Shown: positions 47,358-61,640 of the stretch, one piece after another
How the letters are laid out: each line of letters starts with the position of its first letter
Position numbering within the stretch: position 1 is the first letter of the stretch
From: Takakia lepidozioides
Lineage: Eukaryota; Streptophyta; Takakiopsida; Takakiales; Takakiaceae
Assembly: GCA_030704615.1 (NCBI GenBank)
Contig: CM060731.1
Coordinates: 17,732,001-17,796,000, forward strand
Length of the DNA: 64,000 bases
Direction of reading: 5' to 3'
Position numbers and translations under genes: made by a program
Notes under the pieces: model-generated
Seen by the model: only the letters and a program-made list of their open reading frames with translations
Told to the model about the DNA's origin: nothing
Database searches by the model: none

Positions 47358-50300
47358 TTATGGGGCCATAAGCCCATCAATGGTATAGGAAAGTGATCTT
47401 GCTGTATCCACTTTGAAAAGAATTTTCTGCAGTGAGTCCACAATGTTGAGGTCTGGATCAAGTTTCCGTTGCCATCCCTGCCATCATAGTTCCATCATTA
47501 ACTGATAGTACTCCATAAAACTCTCTACTAAGAGACTCAGGCAACAAATACTGGAATTGTTCATTCACACATCATACAGGAATTTAAGCAACAACAAGAG
47601 AGCAAAAATACACGCATTGGTGCACAGCAGCTTCAACTCCTTCTGCGGTGCTTTGTTGTGTTTAGACTGAGACGACAAAACCAAAAACAAAACAAGAAGA
47701 GAGAAACAGCAGAAGCAGGGGAGGCTGAATTAGATAAGGAGGAGAACACAAAAAGAAACCTCGAGAACAAGGGTGGTGACCATGACGGTGCAAACATCGC
47801 CATCAAGGTTGACTTTGTGCCGCCGAACTTGCTCAAGTATCTCCTGCATGCACTCCCCTGGATGCAGTGTGTCCCCCAATTTCCTCCAGTACGTGAATAA
47901 TCGGTCTACCTCCTGCACAGTGCAGCCAAGCCACGTAATCAGGAAAGTCTTTCGAGGACATCATCTTGATAGTTGAAGAACTGGAATGGTTTAGCACAAA
48001 TCCAATATGACCTCAAACGCCCCTTTGTGGGGAGGGCACAACATGTGAGGTGTACCTATTCAGGTGAGACATATTCATGATTGTGCTAGCACATCAATGC
48101 AAACCTTCTGACCCGCAACCCTAGTCATACTCAGTGGCGTGGCCCATTGGAGGCTGACAAAACATACCTACTGGAAAGAGAAAAAAAAATTACTTCAGAA
48201 GCGGGTAAGTAGCAGCTTAAGTGACATGCTCACCCCCATAACCACCACAACTTCCTCCAATTGGTGACTCTCTGGAACAAATATGAGTATAGAGCATGAG
48301 AGTACTGCAGGGCCCCACATATAAAATGAAATGCCAAAACTTGTCAAAACTATCAACACCGCAGGTCTTCTGCAGATTCACCAGAACAGGGTTCAATGCC
48401 CATAAGTTGTCTATCAGCAACACCGCTCATCTGAACTGTGGGCCAAAATCTTGCCAACAAACCTAGTATCATCGCTGTGGATTCCTTCTGTGTGAAGGGC
48501 AAGTAAGGAATCTGACCTCAATGAATACTGATGGGTTGGGGCAACTTTGGGTAAGCGAAAATTTGAGTGTGCACTCAGCTACTCGACGGCCGTCCTTCAC
48601 AGCCACTGCTTTGAAAAACTCCAGTAGGGTATATCTGTCCCGTTGTGAAAGCTCAGCTGTCATGCCAACATCTAGTAGCACTACATGAGGGCGAGATCGG
48701 AACATTTGCTTGTTTGGTGCTGGATTTCCAGGTTCCATACGCACTAGGATGTTTCCCGGGTGCAAATCTGCATGAATGAAGTTGTCAACCTGGCACACCC
48801 CGCAAGATTGCACACTTCTCCATAACATTAAAAAGAAACATGCTCCAAATCTCATCTCAAATTTTTCAGGTTGCTCTTCAAAGATCTTATTGGTGAAAGC
48901 ACACGAACATTGCCTGTTATTCGGCCCTACTTGCTCGTATTATGTTGATTATCAAAAGACTTGACACTCAGGACGAAGGGAACAGAGTAACAAACAAGAA
49001 TAACTGGTGTGAACAGATGGAAGAACTAACCAGCATCATTTTCAACAAGGTATGTGTGCCAATTAATGCAAGGGCACGGTTAAGACGACTCTTGCCAGGA
49101 TGGTCCACAAATCGTGCAACGCTCTCCCCTTGCTCATATGTTTCCACTAATACAGCGGGGTGCACTAACGGGTACAAGGGTTTAGGGAAGGAGACATCTT
49201 TCCACCGCCGGAAATTGTAAATAAATCGACTCAGATGGGCAGCTTCCCTCGCCAAATCAACCTGCATGTAGAAGACATCTACTTTTCAATAAGAACAGAC
49301 TCACTTGACACTAAGCGCCATCTTATATGAAACCATGCCTTACATGGCTTACGACAGCAGCAGCTGCCATTCAAGATGGAAAGCCAAAAGTGAATGGAGG
49401 AGAAAGCCCTTCAGAGACATGTGGGCATAAAACAGGACAGGTGACAATCTGCTTTTGTTACCTGAGTCAACATGAACACCGCAAACTGCTGGACACTCTC
49501 ATCCAGCCTTAGCCATTGTAGGCCAGGCACAAGTCTTGATACCCTAGCTACCCAGTTTATGATGGTGAAATCTCGGCGAATGACGTCACTAACCCCTGGG
49601 TGCCGCACCTTAACAGCTACCACCAAAGGCTTTGACTTTTGGCCTGGATGCCGGAACTTCAAGACAGCGCGATGGACCTGGGCTATGCTTCCAGAGGCCA
49701 CAGGTTCTTCCTCAAAGTCCTCGAAAATCTCATTTAATTTGCGTCCAAAAGCTCCCTCAATAGTTTGTCGCGTTTGAGCAAAATTGTGTGCTGGTGCCTT
49801 GGTGTGCAGCTTCGACAATACAGCACAAAGATCCCTGGGAAAAAGATCTGGCCGTGTGGCTGCCCACTGACCCCATTTGATAAATGCAGCACCTGCCCGT
49901 TCCAACGAAAAGTGCACCAAATGAAGCCATGTCATCCGGAACTGCCCCCCAAATGAGTCAGCAAATGGTGCCAGAACCACTGCTGGTGTAAAAAGAGCTA
50001 CCAAGTAGACTGCTCGGAAAACCAATATGAAGCCCTCAAGTAGTGAGCGCGCAAGCAGGACAAAGAATGCAGGGTGATACAGTGTTTTGCCATGAGAAAG
50101 AGGAGGTTTTTGTAGCTGTTCAGCTTCAACAGTGTTATGGTGGGCCCAGGTAGCCTCCCCAACAATCACAGCGAAGATGCGGGGCACCACCTGCGAACGA
50201 GCACAAGCCAAGCTGGTGGCACTCACAATTTTGCCTACTGGAGGTAGAAAGGGCTTCTGAAGGTAGCCCTTGGATGATAAAATTTGCCAAGCCACCTGCC

Positions 50301-51005
50301 CTTGTGATGTCACATCTGCCTGGACTGCAGCAACAGACTCTCCAGTTACCCGCAGGACCAGCTTAACATCCTGCAGAAACTCACGTCCCAGCTCAGATAG
50401 CCCTTTATAGACAACCTCATACCTTGGATTGATGGATCTAGATTCCACCCATCCAACAACCCCCCTGTTTCCTATGCCACTCTTGGCATAATTTGAGTGG
50501 AATTGCTTAGATCTGAGATTCCTCAAAAGAGTATTTGGAAACCCGACTAACGTGCCACTGTCTTTGAATTGGCTGCCAATGTACTGACGGAACACCCCTG
50601 TTCCCAAGTTGTGGAACGGTTGCACTTGGGATGCATTTGTGTGATGCCTGGTCCAAATTCCCAACAACCAAAATCCTCATTATTCCAGCAAGAGTACAAC
50701 TTCTACTTATAAGAGAAGGGGTGGGATTGAAGGTTGTATCTGGACTCAGTGTGGAAAGACATAGTAACTGATCTTACACACTAATCATTACTCAATCAGT
50801 GCACAATTGTATGTGAAGAATTAGTTATCAAAAGTTTTAAGACACATGAATTGGCATGGAACAAACAGTGGTTAAAAGTTCCTCTACTTCTCTAGAATAA
50901 ACTCCTGATCAGATTTCCCTCTCATTTTTCACATTGGTCTCGCCTAATTACTTCTCATAAGATTAAACGTCAGACATTACCTGCGGAAAAGGTGCTGGAC
51001 GTCAT
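47358..51005 (-). CDS. ABC1/ADCK2-like atypical kinase (UbiB/COQ8 superfamily), six exons
   Basis: Model: complement(join(47358..47477, 47760..47912, 48517..48789, 49031..49261, 49462..50675, 50981..51005)), 671 residues. Family motifs in order are the KxGQ motif (AFIKWGQWAATRPDLFPRDL), the modified nucleotide loop (PVASGSIAQVHRA), the lysine of VAVKVRHPG, the catalytic loop NFIHADLHPGN and the metal-binding VVLLDVGMTAEL, ending ...YTIDGLMAP. The order and wording closely follow the plant ADCK2-like branch (I recall Arabidopsis At1g61640). Relatives act in mitochondria or plastids; ADCK2 and COQ8 support coenzyme Q and lipid metabolism. Exons 2-6 join in phase and match the family. Exon 1 (MTSSTFSA) is the least certain: it was chosen because phase fits and no ATG opens the larger exon. 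Confidence 0.9.
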
Positions 51006-52566
51006 GTTGAAGCCCTCGCCGGCAGGCGATCAAAAAAAGGGCGCTTCCCATCGTCTCTCACCTTTTCCGCACCTTTCTGTCTCTTCTCTATGGCCCATGC
51101 TGCAATACGTGGATCCCATCAATGTCTCTCATGTGTACCACCCTCTTTGAAAACGTATCTCCACCAATACGCCGCAACCTAAACACCTTTTACTGTCGCT
51201 TTTCCAGCTCCTCTGTTTTGCGTCTCATCTCCTCCAATTCTGTTCCAGATTCTGCAAAGAGGAAAATAGAGCAGCTGTTGGTCTCTTCTAAATCAGATCC
51301 AGCATACATCATGAGCTTCGGAAAAACCCTACTCTTCAAACAGCTTACCCATTATCAATCGTACCTCATGCCAAGAAATCCAGGGCACGGGGAATTACAA
51401 CAAATGGAATGTCTCAGAAGCAAAATCCCCGCCGAAAAATAACTAATCGCACCTCTCTCGCCTTACCTTTGAGATTCACCAAACTCCGGGGTGCATCAAT
51501 TATCAAAAAATGCAAGCACCAACAAGTCAAACCTAGCCTAACCCAACCCGCCTTCATTTTCCTCGTCTATCCAGTCCTGCAGCCTGTTCAAAGCCAATCT
51601 GCCTGCCCCAATGCATTTGCTCATAATCGTCCTTCTCTCGGGTTTTGGCCTGATTTATTAGGGTTTCATGGCTTTGGTATGAGTTTGCTCACTGCTGGTA
51701 TCAAGGTGTGCCATCTGGCAGGACACTTAACCACCACAGCAAGCTGCCACGTGTCATAATTTTTTACATTCTACAGCTATGTGTAAAGTGCAAATTCACA
51801 GAAACCCAGACTTACCGACCTACCGAGTTCATAACATTGGCAAGCCTGTGAGGCAGACAGACACCAACTGTTCTAGGGCAGCATGCATCTGTGATTTGGA
51901 AATAGTTTTGGATGTTCCTGGGGGAGTGGTTTAGACTGCCGGCACAATGGGTGTCTGCAGACACATCAACAGGTACCAGGGATCATGCAAAAAAGTGGAT
52001 GAGCAAGGTCAAGAGAGAAGAAAGTTTGGGTGTCTATACATGTTTTGGGTGTGGTGGATTACAACCACTTTCATTGAGGCATGTGTGGGAAGATCAACCA
52101 GGGATTTTGTGATGTTCAATGTGACTTCATAGCCACAAACCATGATTTCACTAATCACACAGCTTGCTCTTTCGAAAGACTTGTACTGTAAAACCAGTTG
52201 AACTTGCTAGCATACGATCTGCTGGAAAGCCTACTGGCAAGGTGGGCTCTCCCTCATTTGTACAATTGGCCTATGCATGATCAGTCAGAGTTAATGAGTA
52301 TCTTGAACCAATGGGTGATCCACTCCTCCCCTGTAATAGCAACTGCAAAAGGCTTTCTTGGGGAGGGTTTATTGGCCGGTGGGTTGGGTTTGAATGCAAT
52401 CTGGAGCATTATGGGCACCAAATGAGAAAGATCTTGCTCTCCCAAATAGAATTGCTAACTGAGCATTCTCCAGTGATTGAGAACTACAAAAGATGTCACT
52501 GAAGCATGGAAGGTTGGTTGACTTCCACATGGGAGGTATCGACCAGAGCCTGCAAGTGCTCATGCC
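51006..52566. other. Spacer between ABC1 kinase and COQ5
   Basis: Holds the presumed ABC1 kinase promoter and leader near 51006-51150 (pyrimidine-rich on the plus strand). Plus-strand open frames at 51122-51442 and 51409-51759 have no recognisable similarity. Confidence 0.5.
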
Positions 52567-55680
<3,114 letters not shown>

Positions 55681-56064
55681 AGCTCAACCTTCCTTTCTGT
55701 CAACTCCTCGCCTTCACCTCCGCCTCCCTCTCAACGTCTGAGAACTTCGTTCGTTCATATGTTCGTACTTTCGTCCAGAAATTATAAGTACTTGGAACAT
55801 ATCGTCGTGTTATCGTCCAAAACATAGAATACGAATAACGAATATTATTAACGTAGGATTATATGGTCGGGAGGAACAGCACTCGAAAACACACGGGCTT
55901 CCTCGTTTCTGAAGGAGGAGGAACAGATCTTGTCATCGCTCAAGTGGTCAGTCAAAATCAGAAGATTTGCTTTGACGAGTGTGTCGAATCAGATACATAA
56001 AATAGACAGGCACATACGAGAAGGTAGAATTTAGTAGTGACATGTTTTTTTCAACAAACGCCAG
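55681..56064. other. Upstream flank of COQ5
   Basis: Presumed COQ5 promoter and leader region. The AT-rich part near 55750-55860 has no clear TATA position relative to a known start site. Confidence 0.4.
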
Positions 56065-56232
56065 GCCCTGGTCAGGCAGATAGTGCAGCTTTCAGAATGT
56101 AAGCCTTTGTCAGAGTTGGTGGTAAAGAACCTGTGCGAACCGGCTCGCGCAATCCTCGTGGAGGAGTGGAATGTCAAACCCGTCAAGTGTCCTGTGACTG
56201 TCTGTGGAGACATTCATGGGCAATTTCATGAA
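56065..56232 (+). pseudogene. Orphan first-exon fragment of a PP2A catalytic subunit
   Basis: The frame reads [32 protein letters not shown] and [16 protein letters not shown], the N-terminal segment of the Ser/Thr phosphatase PP2A catalytic subunit including the metal-binding GDIHG motif. The start (MPS...DLDRQ) is missing. After GQFH the sequence diverges into EEET and a stop instead of DLxELFRIGG, and there is no donor site. No downstream PP2A exons occur in the window. It is a truncated gene copy, well conserved in sequence and so probably young. Confidence 0.85.
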
Positions 56233-56309
56233 GAAGAAACATGTTTCCATTTGTCCATAGCACTGTGATTTAAGCATTCATGCCCCTGTTTTTATTTGCA
56301 GGTAAACCT

Positions 56310-56815
56310 TCACAACAAGCTGGGGGACCTTGCTCATTGCAGCACCCCGCCTTCAAATGGGATTTTTTTTTTGTTTCCCGAAATTGAGCTTGGCGGGCAA
56401 GATGCGACCTCGCCTTCCCCTGCCTGTCTCTCTTGCTTTCTAATAGCAAGCTGAGGGGCTTGCTCACCGCAGCATCCCGTAATGGGGCCCTTTTTCTCCT
56501 TCTGTTTTTTGAAATTCGGCTTGGCAAGGCCAGACCTGGCCTCGCCCTTCCCTGCCATATCTCTCTTACTCTATCACAGCAAGTGGGGCTTGCTCCCCCA
56601 ATGCAAGTTCTTAAATGAAAAAAAAAGACGTTGCCCCAATGTGGGCCTTTTTCTTTTTGCGAAATTTGCCAAGACAGCCAGCCGCGGCGTCGCCTTCCCT
56701 TGCTCTGTCTCTCTTGCTCTGTGGCAGCAAGTAGGGGGCTTGCCAACGTAGACCTTTTTTTCTTTCAAAATTCATCTTGGCAGGCCAGCTGCGGCCTCAC
56801 CTTCCGCTACTCCAT
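56310..56815. repeat. Degenerate tandem repeat, period about 130-150 bp, 3-4 copies
   Basis: Units share a TCTCTTGCT(T/C)T-n-AGCAAG block at about 56429, 56562 and 56709, followed by a T-rich tract and a CTTGGC-GGCCAG-CTCGCCTTCCC block. Copies differ by substitutions and T-run length. Long open frames on either strand here are by-products of the repetition. Confidence 0.8.
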
Positions 56816-56903
56816 TTTTAGCCAAGTAATAGAAAGAGGTCCATGCTGACATTAGCAAAGCTGGAATATCACCAGATATCATGATGGAGACTGCCCTTTC
56901 TCA

Positions 56904-58108
56904 AGGCAGGTTCACACAGCAAAAATCCGTCCGTCCCATCCGGACGTGGCGGCTGCAGCGGGCTGGGGTCCACCCTTGAGCAACGCGATGGCGAGGAAGG
57001 GACGGACGGCTTGGCCACTGTAGGTACTTCCCGCTGTCCGTCGCTGTCCGTCCCATCCCTCATTGCTTCTCCCTGGCTATCATGGCTAAAAACATATGTA
57101 TAGGGTTTAGCCTGAGGGCTCTTTATGAGAGCTTCTCTTGCTAAACTTATATGTTAGGTCACGTGTGTACTATCGCGTGTGAACATGTTGCACCGTCAGT
57201 CCTGTCCGTCCCCCTCCACACGTGCGGAGTGCCCACCACTATGGCTCAGCGTCCGGGAAATAATTTCAGTTGAAGCAGCCAGTAGCCGCTCATTCCCAGC
57301 AGCAATCGGCTAAGTGGGTTGGGCAGTCGGTTGCTGCCGCTTAGTGGTAACTATACCCGGTCAATTTCCGAGATAATTTCTTTACAACCGGTAATATTCC
57401 TAATGATTTATTTTGTGTTCAGCTATAAATCCTGCCCTTATAAATATCAACCGGTTGACAACACAAGTGTCAAATGCACAACAATAAGTAAATAATAATA
57501 ATAAGAAATAATCACAACCAGTTTTAAGCAATTCAAACAAGTGAAGAACATTGTATCCTTATAGAAGTTGGACCTGTCAATGCCTTCAAACCACATGGAG
57601 GCCAAGAATTGAACCCGCGTGGACAGGTGAGCTGTGATAGCAGGCAGCGAGTGCAAGCAGGCGTGGGGCTGGGGCTGCGAGAGCAACGTCCAGACTTAGT
57701 AGGGTTTGCCCGCCGGCCCGCCCTCTTTGAGTTCAATATTTTTTGACCTAAACGCCCTTCCTTGGATGTAACCCGGCCTGGCACGTTGGATTTCTGCCAT
57801 GTGGTGGACTTCGACGGCCATTTCCATTTTTTGTAATATAAGAAGGGCCGGAATCCGTCCAGGCCTTGCCAACTAAGGCAGATTTCCTGTCTGTAATGAA
57901 ATGGAAAGGCAAATATCCTTCCTAAAAGTAGGGCACCCGGTTGATTTCCACTTCGGCCATTTTTTCCCTCGGATCCATTTCCTGAGGTTTCATATTTCAT
58001 TCGGAAATTCTGGAATTCAGTCGGCTAGCATGTAACTGGCTGCCGGTTCTCCCCGGACGTTGCTATGGCTAGATGGGACGGAAGGATTTTTGTCGTGTGA
58101 ACCTGCCT
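56904..58108. mobile_element. Non-autonomous TIR transposon, 1,205 bp, in the PPR pseudogene (element 1)
   Basis: The left end AGGCAGGTTCACACAGCAAA and the right end (in reverse complement AGGCAGGTTCACACGACAAA) form an inverted repeat of about 37 bp with three mismatches. TCA lies on both sides (56901-56903 and 58109-58111). Taking one TCA out restores continuous PPR coding, so the 3-bp duplication is supported by the host gene. A 3-bp TNA-type target fits PIF/Harbinger, but no transposase remains, so the superfamily is tentative. Confidence 0.88.
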
Positions 58109-58191
58109 TCACATGTGTGCCAAATGCGGGAGCATGAAGGATACACGTCAAGTATTCCGCAGTATTCCGCAATATGGCTAAACGAGACGTA

Positions 58192-58801
58192 CCGTACTGA
58201 CCTAGCTTATTAGGCAATATTAATTTAAAATCAAGTGCCTAATTAAATTTAGAATATTTTTGAAAAATGTGCCTAAAATTTGGAAAAAAATCCTAAGAAG
58301 TGCCTAACTAATTGCTCGAAAATTGTAAAAACCACCAAAATGTCCAAATATGTGGAAAAAATATCTAAATTATATTATTTAAAGTCCAAAAAAAAGGAAA
58401 AAAACGCTTGCAATTTATAATTTCATGTCCACACAACTTCCAAAGGGCCCAACTACATCTTCATAAGTCTCATCACCTATCTCATGTGAATCTTCTGAAT
58501 GTAAGAGAATGTTAAGGTCAAGAACATCATCATCCTCGATATGCATGTTTGCAAGACATTGGCTCATGCTCTCAAATCCAAGACCATTATGTTTCTTTAC
58601 AAGAAAATTACCTCAACAATAGTTTTTGAGGGAGGTAAAAAACAATTGTTCATTATTATCCAGGGTCGACTGTAATAAACACCTAATGTTTGGAAATTAC
58701 CTGGGTGAGGTGCCTAAATAATAAAAACAAATCTGCCTAATAACATTCTATTTTTATTAATTATTAGGCGCGGAAGTGCCTAATAATCTAGGTCAGTATG
58801 G
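58192..58801. mobile_element. Non-autonomous TIR transposon, about 610 bp, in the PPR pseudogene (element 2)
   Basis: Left end CCGTACTGACCTAGCTTATT and right end (in reverse complement CCATACTGACCTAGATTATT) are inverted repeats running into TTAGGCA. Flanks share TA, or GTA if the last G is counted as host. Excision restores GACGTAGTCTCATGG, which fits the PPR frame. The inside is AT-rich with many TTAGGCA/TGCCTAA motifs, and the minus strand has a coding-like relic near 58425-58575 (CLANMHIEDDDVLDLN) resembling that of element 3. Confidence 0.85.
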
Positions 58802-58870
58802 TAGTCTCATGGAGTGCGATGATTGCAGTATATGCTGAGCAAGGCTGTAGGGGGGCATTTGAGATGTACT

Positions 58871-59567
58871 GTAGGTTCATAGCAGATTAGGCACAAATTT
58901 AAAAAAAAAATTTAATGCCTAAGCAAATCTGTGATTTTTGAAGATTTATGCCTAGAAGGTTGGAAAAATAATATGAAAGTGCCTAATTCAGTAAAATTGT
59001 CTAAAAAAATCCTACTCTATATAATTTCTATTGAAAACAAAAAACAAATGCCTCCATAAATGTTCAAAAAGTATAGGCCAACTCCCTAGGTCCATACAAC
59101 CTCCAAAGGACCTTCCAATGAGTCTCTAACATCCTGCATATGCTCATCATTGAAGTCTTCATCCCCATTCAAGTCAGGTACATCTGAGTCTGCAATGTGC
59201 AAATTTCCAAGGCGGCGACTCGTGCTCTCCACCACCTCAACATCAAAATAGAAATCTGGTACCCTCTAAGCAACTAAGAGTCCTTTCCACTTCCACTTGA
59301 GGAGCTGTGGCTGTAAACAAAGGCTGGGACGCCATCTCCATTAGAAAAAACTTTTTCTTAGGGTTTGTCTTGGGGAAGAAGAGAGAGGGTATGTGAGACC
59401 TTTGGGGATGGAAGGAGAAGTTCCAAGTGATGAAAAGGTGCCTAACATAAAAAATTATGGAAGAATAATGTCTAATTTACATAAATCCTTTTTTAAAGTG
59501 CCTAAAAAGAATATTCCAATTTTAATAATTATTAGGCACTGGGGTGCCTAATCTGCTATGAACCTAC
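58871..59567. mobile_element. Non-autonomous TIR transposon, 697 bp, in the PPR pseudogene (element 3)
   Basis: The ends are a perfect 24-bp inverted repeat opening GTAGGTTCATAGCAGATTAG. ACT flanks both sides (58868-58870 and 59568-59570), and removal of one ACT restores GAG ATG TAC TAT GAG in the PPR frame. TTAGGCA subterminal motifs relate it to element 2. On the minus strand a start-like MASQPLFTATAPQVEVERTL begins at 59335, and a separate LGNLHIADSDVPDLN segment lies near 59088-59240. These look like the two ends of a deleted transposase or accessory gene of unknown family. Confidence 0.88.
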
Positions 59568-60141
59568 ACTATGAGAAAATGCAAGGGGAAGCAGTGAGGT
59601 CTGACATGGCCACATTCCTTTGCATTCTCAATGCATGTGCAAGTATGGCAGCCCTAGAGAAAAGCAAGGAGATCCATGCTGACATTATCAAAGCTGGAAT
59701 TGTGCCAGATATTGTTCTGGAGACTGCCCTTGTTGTGATGCATGCAAAATGTGGGAGTGTAAATGATGCACGTGAAGTGTTCAACAACATGGGTCAGCGA
59801 ATTCTCGACTCATGGAATGCGATGATAGCATGATATGCGCCACATGGGTGTGGTTGGGAGGCCCTGCAACTATTTGAGGAAATGGAACTGGAACACGTGA
59901 AGCCAGACAGACAGTGTCATCTTCTGTGTCATGTGGGCCTGGTGGATGAAGGTCGTCACTACTTCGCTTCAATGAGTTGAGATCATAGCCTCACACCTAG
60001 AGTGGAGCATTTCGGCTGCATGATGGACAATCTTGGCCCCGCACTAGTTTGAGACAGAAGATATCATATCAAGGTCACGATATCACTATAACAGCAGACA
60101 CTGCTGCCGCTCCGATTTGAGTTATTTGGGTCCCCCGGAAG

Positions 60142-60337
60142 GGGAGGGTTGCGCCGGCCAAGAAAGTAGTGCAATACCAAGGCGACGCGCGCGGGCCCGG
60201 GCAGCAAGCTGCCGGATGGGCCCGCACCCGAGAAAAATTAGATTAATATCATGAGACTCGATGAGTCTCGTATCAGATATTAAACTGATAAGAACAGATA
60301 CTACACTTGATCTTAGCCAAAAGGCCGAGAAAGGTAT
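60142..60337 (-). ncRNA. U2 spliceosomal snRNA (right copy)
   Basis: Minus-strand U2 starting at 60337 with ATACCTTTCTCGGCCTTTTG and the same domains as the left copy: GTAGTA branch-point pairing, the Sm-like site and stems III and IV. It differs at only a few positions, for example TATTGC in place of TGTTGC at the base of stem IV, which slightly weakens that stem. The promoter is intact, so it may be expressed. Confidence 0.95.
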
Positions 60338-60362
60338 AGTGCTACTGAGGCGCCCGGCGCAC

Positions 60363-60368
60363 TATATA
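60363..60368 (-). promoter_or_regulatory. TATA element of the right U2 gene
   Basis: TATATA on the minus strand about 26-31 bp before the U2 start, as in the left copy. Confidence 0.78.
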
Positions 60369-60395
60369 CTCCGCTGGATCCTCAATATGGGCAAT

Positions 60396-60406
60396 CGATA
60401 TGGGAT
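60396..60406 (-). promoter_or_regulatory. snRNA upstream sequence element (USE) of the right U2 gene
   Basis: ATCCCATATCG on the minus strand, identical to the left copy, with the same spacing to the TATA element. Confidence 0.83.
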
Positions 60407-61429
60407 AATGTTCTGTGGTGTTGCAATTTATCAACTCTTGCCAGGGAGAAGGAAACAGGTTGAGTCGTAAGGGGTGAAGGGGCTTTATCTTCGGCTCCTC
60501 TCACACGGACGTGGGAGACGTCGGTGTCGCTCCCAAAGCGGAGTGCCTGAAGGACAGCTCCAGAGCTTAGGAGCCTAGGGTTTGCTAATCTAAGTCGTGA
60601 CGGTGGCCGGGACGTAGGAGCAATCAGCACCCCAACCATGCTGCAGTTTCACAGCAAGGATGAGCACACTAAAGGGGTGGCGTGCAGTTTGTCTCGAACA
60701 AACTCAGTAAGCCATGGATAGCACCTCCTGCATCAGGTTTGCCAGGTATCAGGTTTGTACTGCAGACAATTTCATCGAATTCTCTTCTGAAACCACCTCC
60801 AGCAGAGATAGTAATGAGTCAATTGCCCCTATACATACTTTCGTCTTCATGACTCGCGGCCCAAGCAACATCTTGGGACATTGTCATACGCAAACCTGTA
60901 TACCTGGATTCTTGAGTATCGTGTTCTTAAATTTGCTCAAGAACAATAGCAGAGAAGAGACGGTTGTAGACCGAGCAAGTGGCATTTAAGGTATTTCACT
61001 ATCATCTCTGGTGACTAAGGATTTCCTCACGTAAGGTTTGAATTTTGGCATGGAAGTATTCTCGGTCTTCATTTCATGCCATAGTCTGGATGTCTTTACT
61101 GAGACGAATGAAGGTGGAGTTTGTTCTGTGTATGCTGAAAGCTGCTGACAGAATATGTACATGCTGACTCGGGCTCCAACATTGTTATCTCCATTGTAGA
61201 GTCGGACCTGAAATAATGTGGTTTTTCTTCTTAAATCAGACGAGCTGAGTTAGGTGGGCAGTCCATCCAAGGATAGGTCCGACATAGCTTTAATGAATAA
61301 ATATTGCGTGGAGATGCAAGTTTAGGGCTGGCAGTGTTCAGTGTAAAGAATGGGTCGGCAGATGCATTTGCATGATGTGTGATCGCCTCTTGCATGTAAA
61401 GGTCGTCTCTGCCCTGGTCCACATGTTAA

Positions 61430-61566
61430 TGTAGTTGTTTCCATAAGGGTACTCCAGCTGCCATGGTTGCTGCTGCTGCTGAGCCAGGGAATCATAGAAC
61501 CTCTTGAAGGCGGCAAGGCAAAAGCGCAGAGCTCTTTGTAGCATGAAGTAGCGTGAACAGCCTCTT
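61430..61566 (-). other. Coding-like stretch, unrecognised
   Basis: One minus-strand frame reads LQRALRFCLAAFKRFYDSLA, then a short glutamine run and QLEYPYGNNYINMW. Its composition looks protein-like, but there is no start, splice context or family that I recognise. It may be a gene fragment left beside the duplicated arm. Confidence 0.3.
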
Positions 61567-61640
61567 TTGCAGGAAGAGCAATGGAAGCAATCAAAGCAGA
61601 TGCGGTGGTGTGGAGGGCCTTGCTTGGGGCCTATAGAAGT
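61567..61640 (+). pseudogene. Short PPR fragment
   Basis: The frame gives AIKADAVVWRALLGAYRS, matching the start of the PPR E region also seen at 518. Only about 20 codons survive, with unrelated sequence on both sides. Confidence 0.65.

Larger units (their letters stand above)
56834..60055 (+). pseudogene. PPR (PLS-class) pseudogene interrupted by three transposons
   Basis: Four pieces rejoin in order once the insertions at 56904-58108, 58192-58801 and 58871-59567 are left out. The pieces are 56834-56903 (VHADISKAG, DIMMETAL), 58109-58191 (HMCAKCGSM), 58802-58870 (VSWSAMIAVYAEQG) and 59568-60055 (YEKMQGEAVRSDMATFLCIL, ILNACASMAALEKSKEIHAD, AKCGSVNDAREVF, SWNAMIA, EALQLFEEM). These are tandem P/L/S-type repeats. 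It is dead apart from the insertions: a 10-bp duplication (AGTATTCCGC twice, 58151-58170) shifts frame, a TGA follows SWNAMIA at about 59831, and ASMS is followed by another stop. Confidence 0.9.
60090..61340 (-). repeat. Right arm of the inverted duplication carrying the second U2 gene
   Basis: Reverse-complement match to 44728-46100, from AAATCGGAGCGGC at the inner end through the U2 gene and promoter to TAGGGCTGGCAGTG at the outer end. This arm is about 120 bp shorter because of small deletions. Confidence 0.88.

Noticed and set aside
50677-50680. ATG on the minus strand at 50680 as the ABC1 kinase start
   Set aside because: It is out of frame with the conserved kinase sequence. A short upstream exon at 50981-51005 splicing in phase 1 to 50675 gives an in-frame ATG instead.
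56270-56768. Overlapping open frames on both strands (up to 158 codons)
   Set aside because: They follow the degenerate tandem repeat, which has the same words in all units. No start context or family similarity is present.
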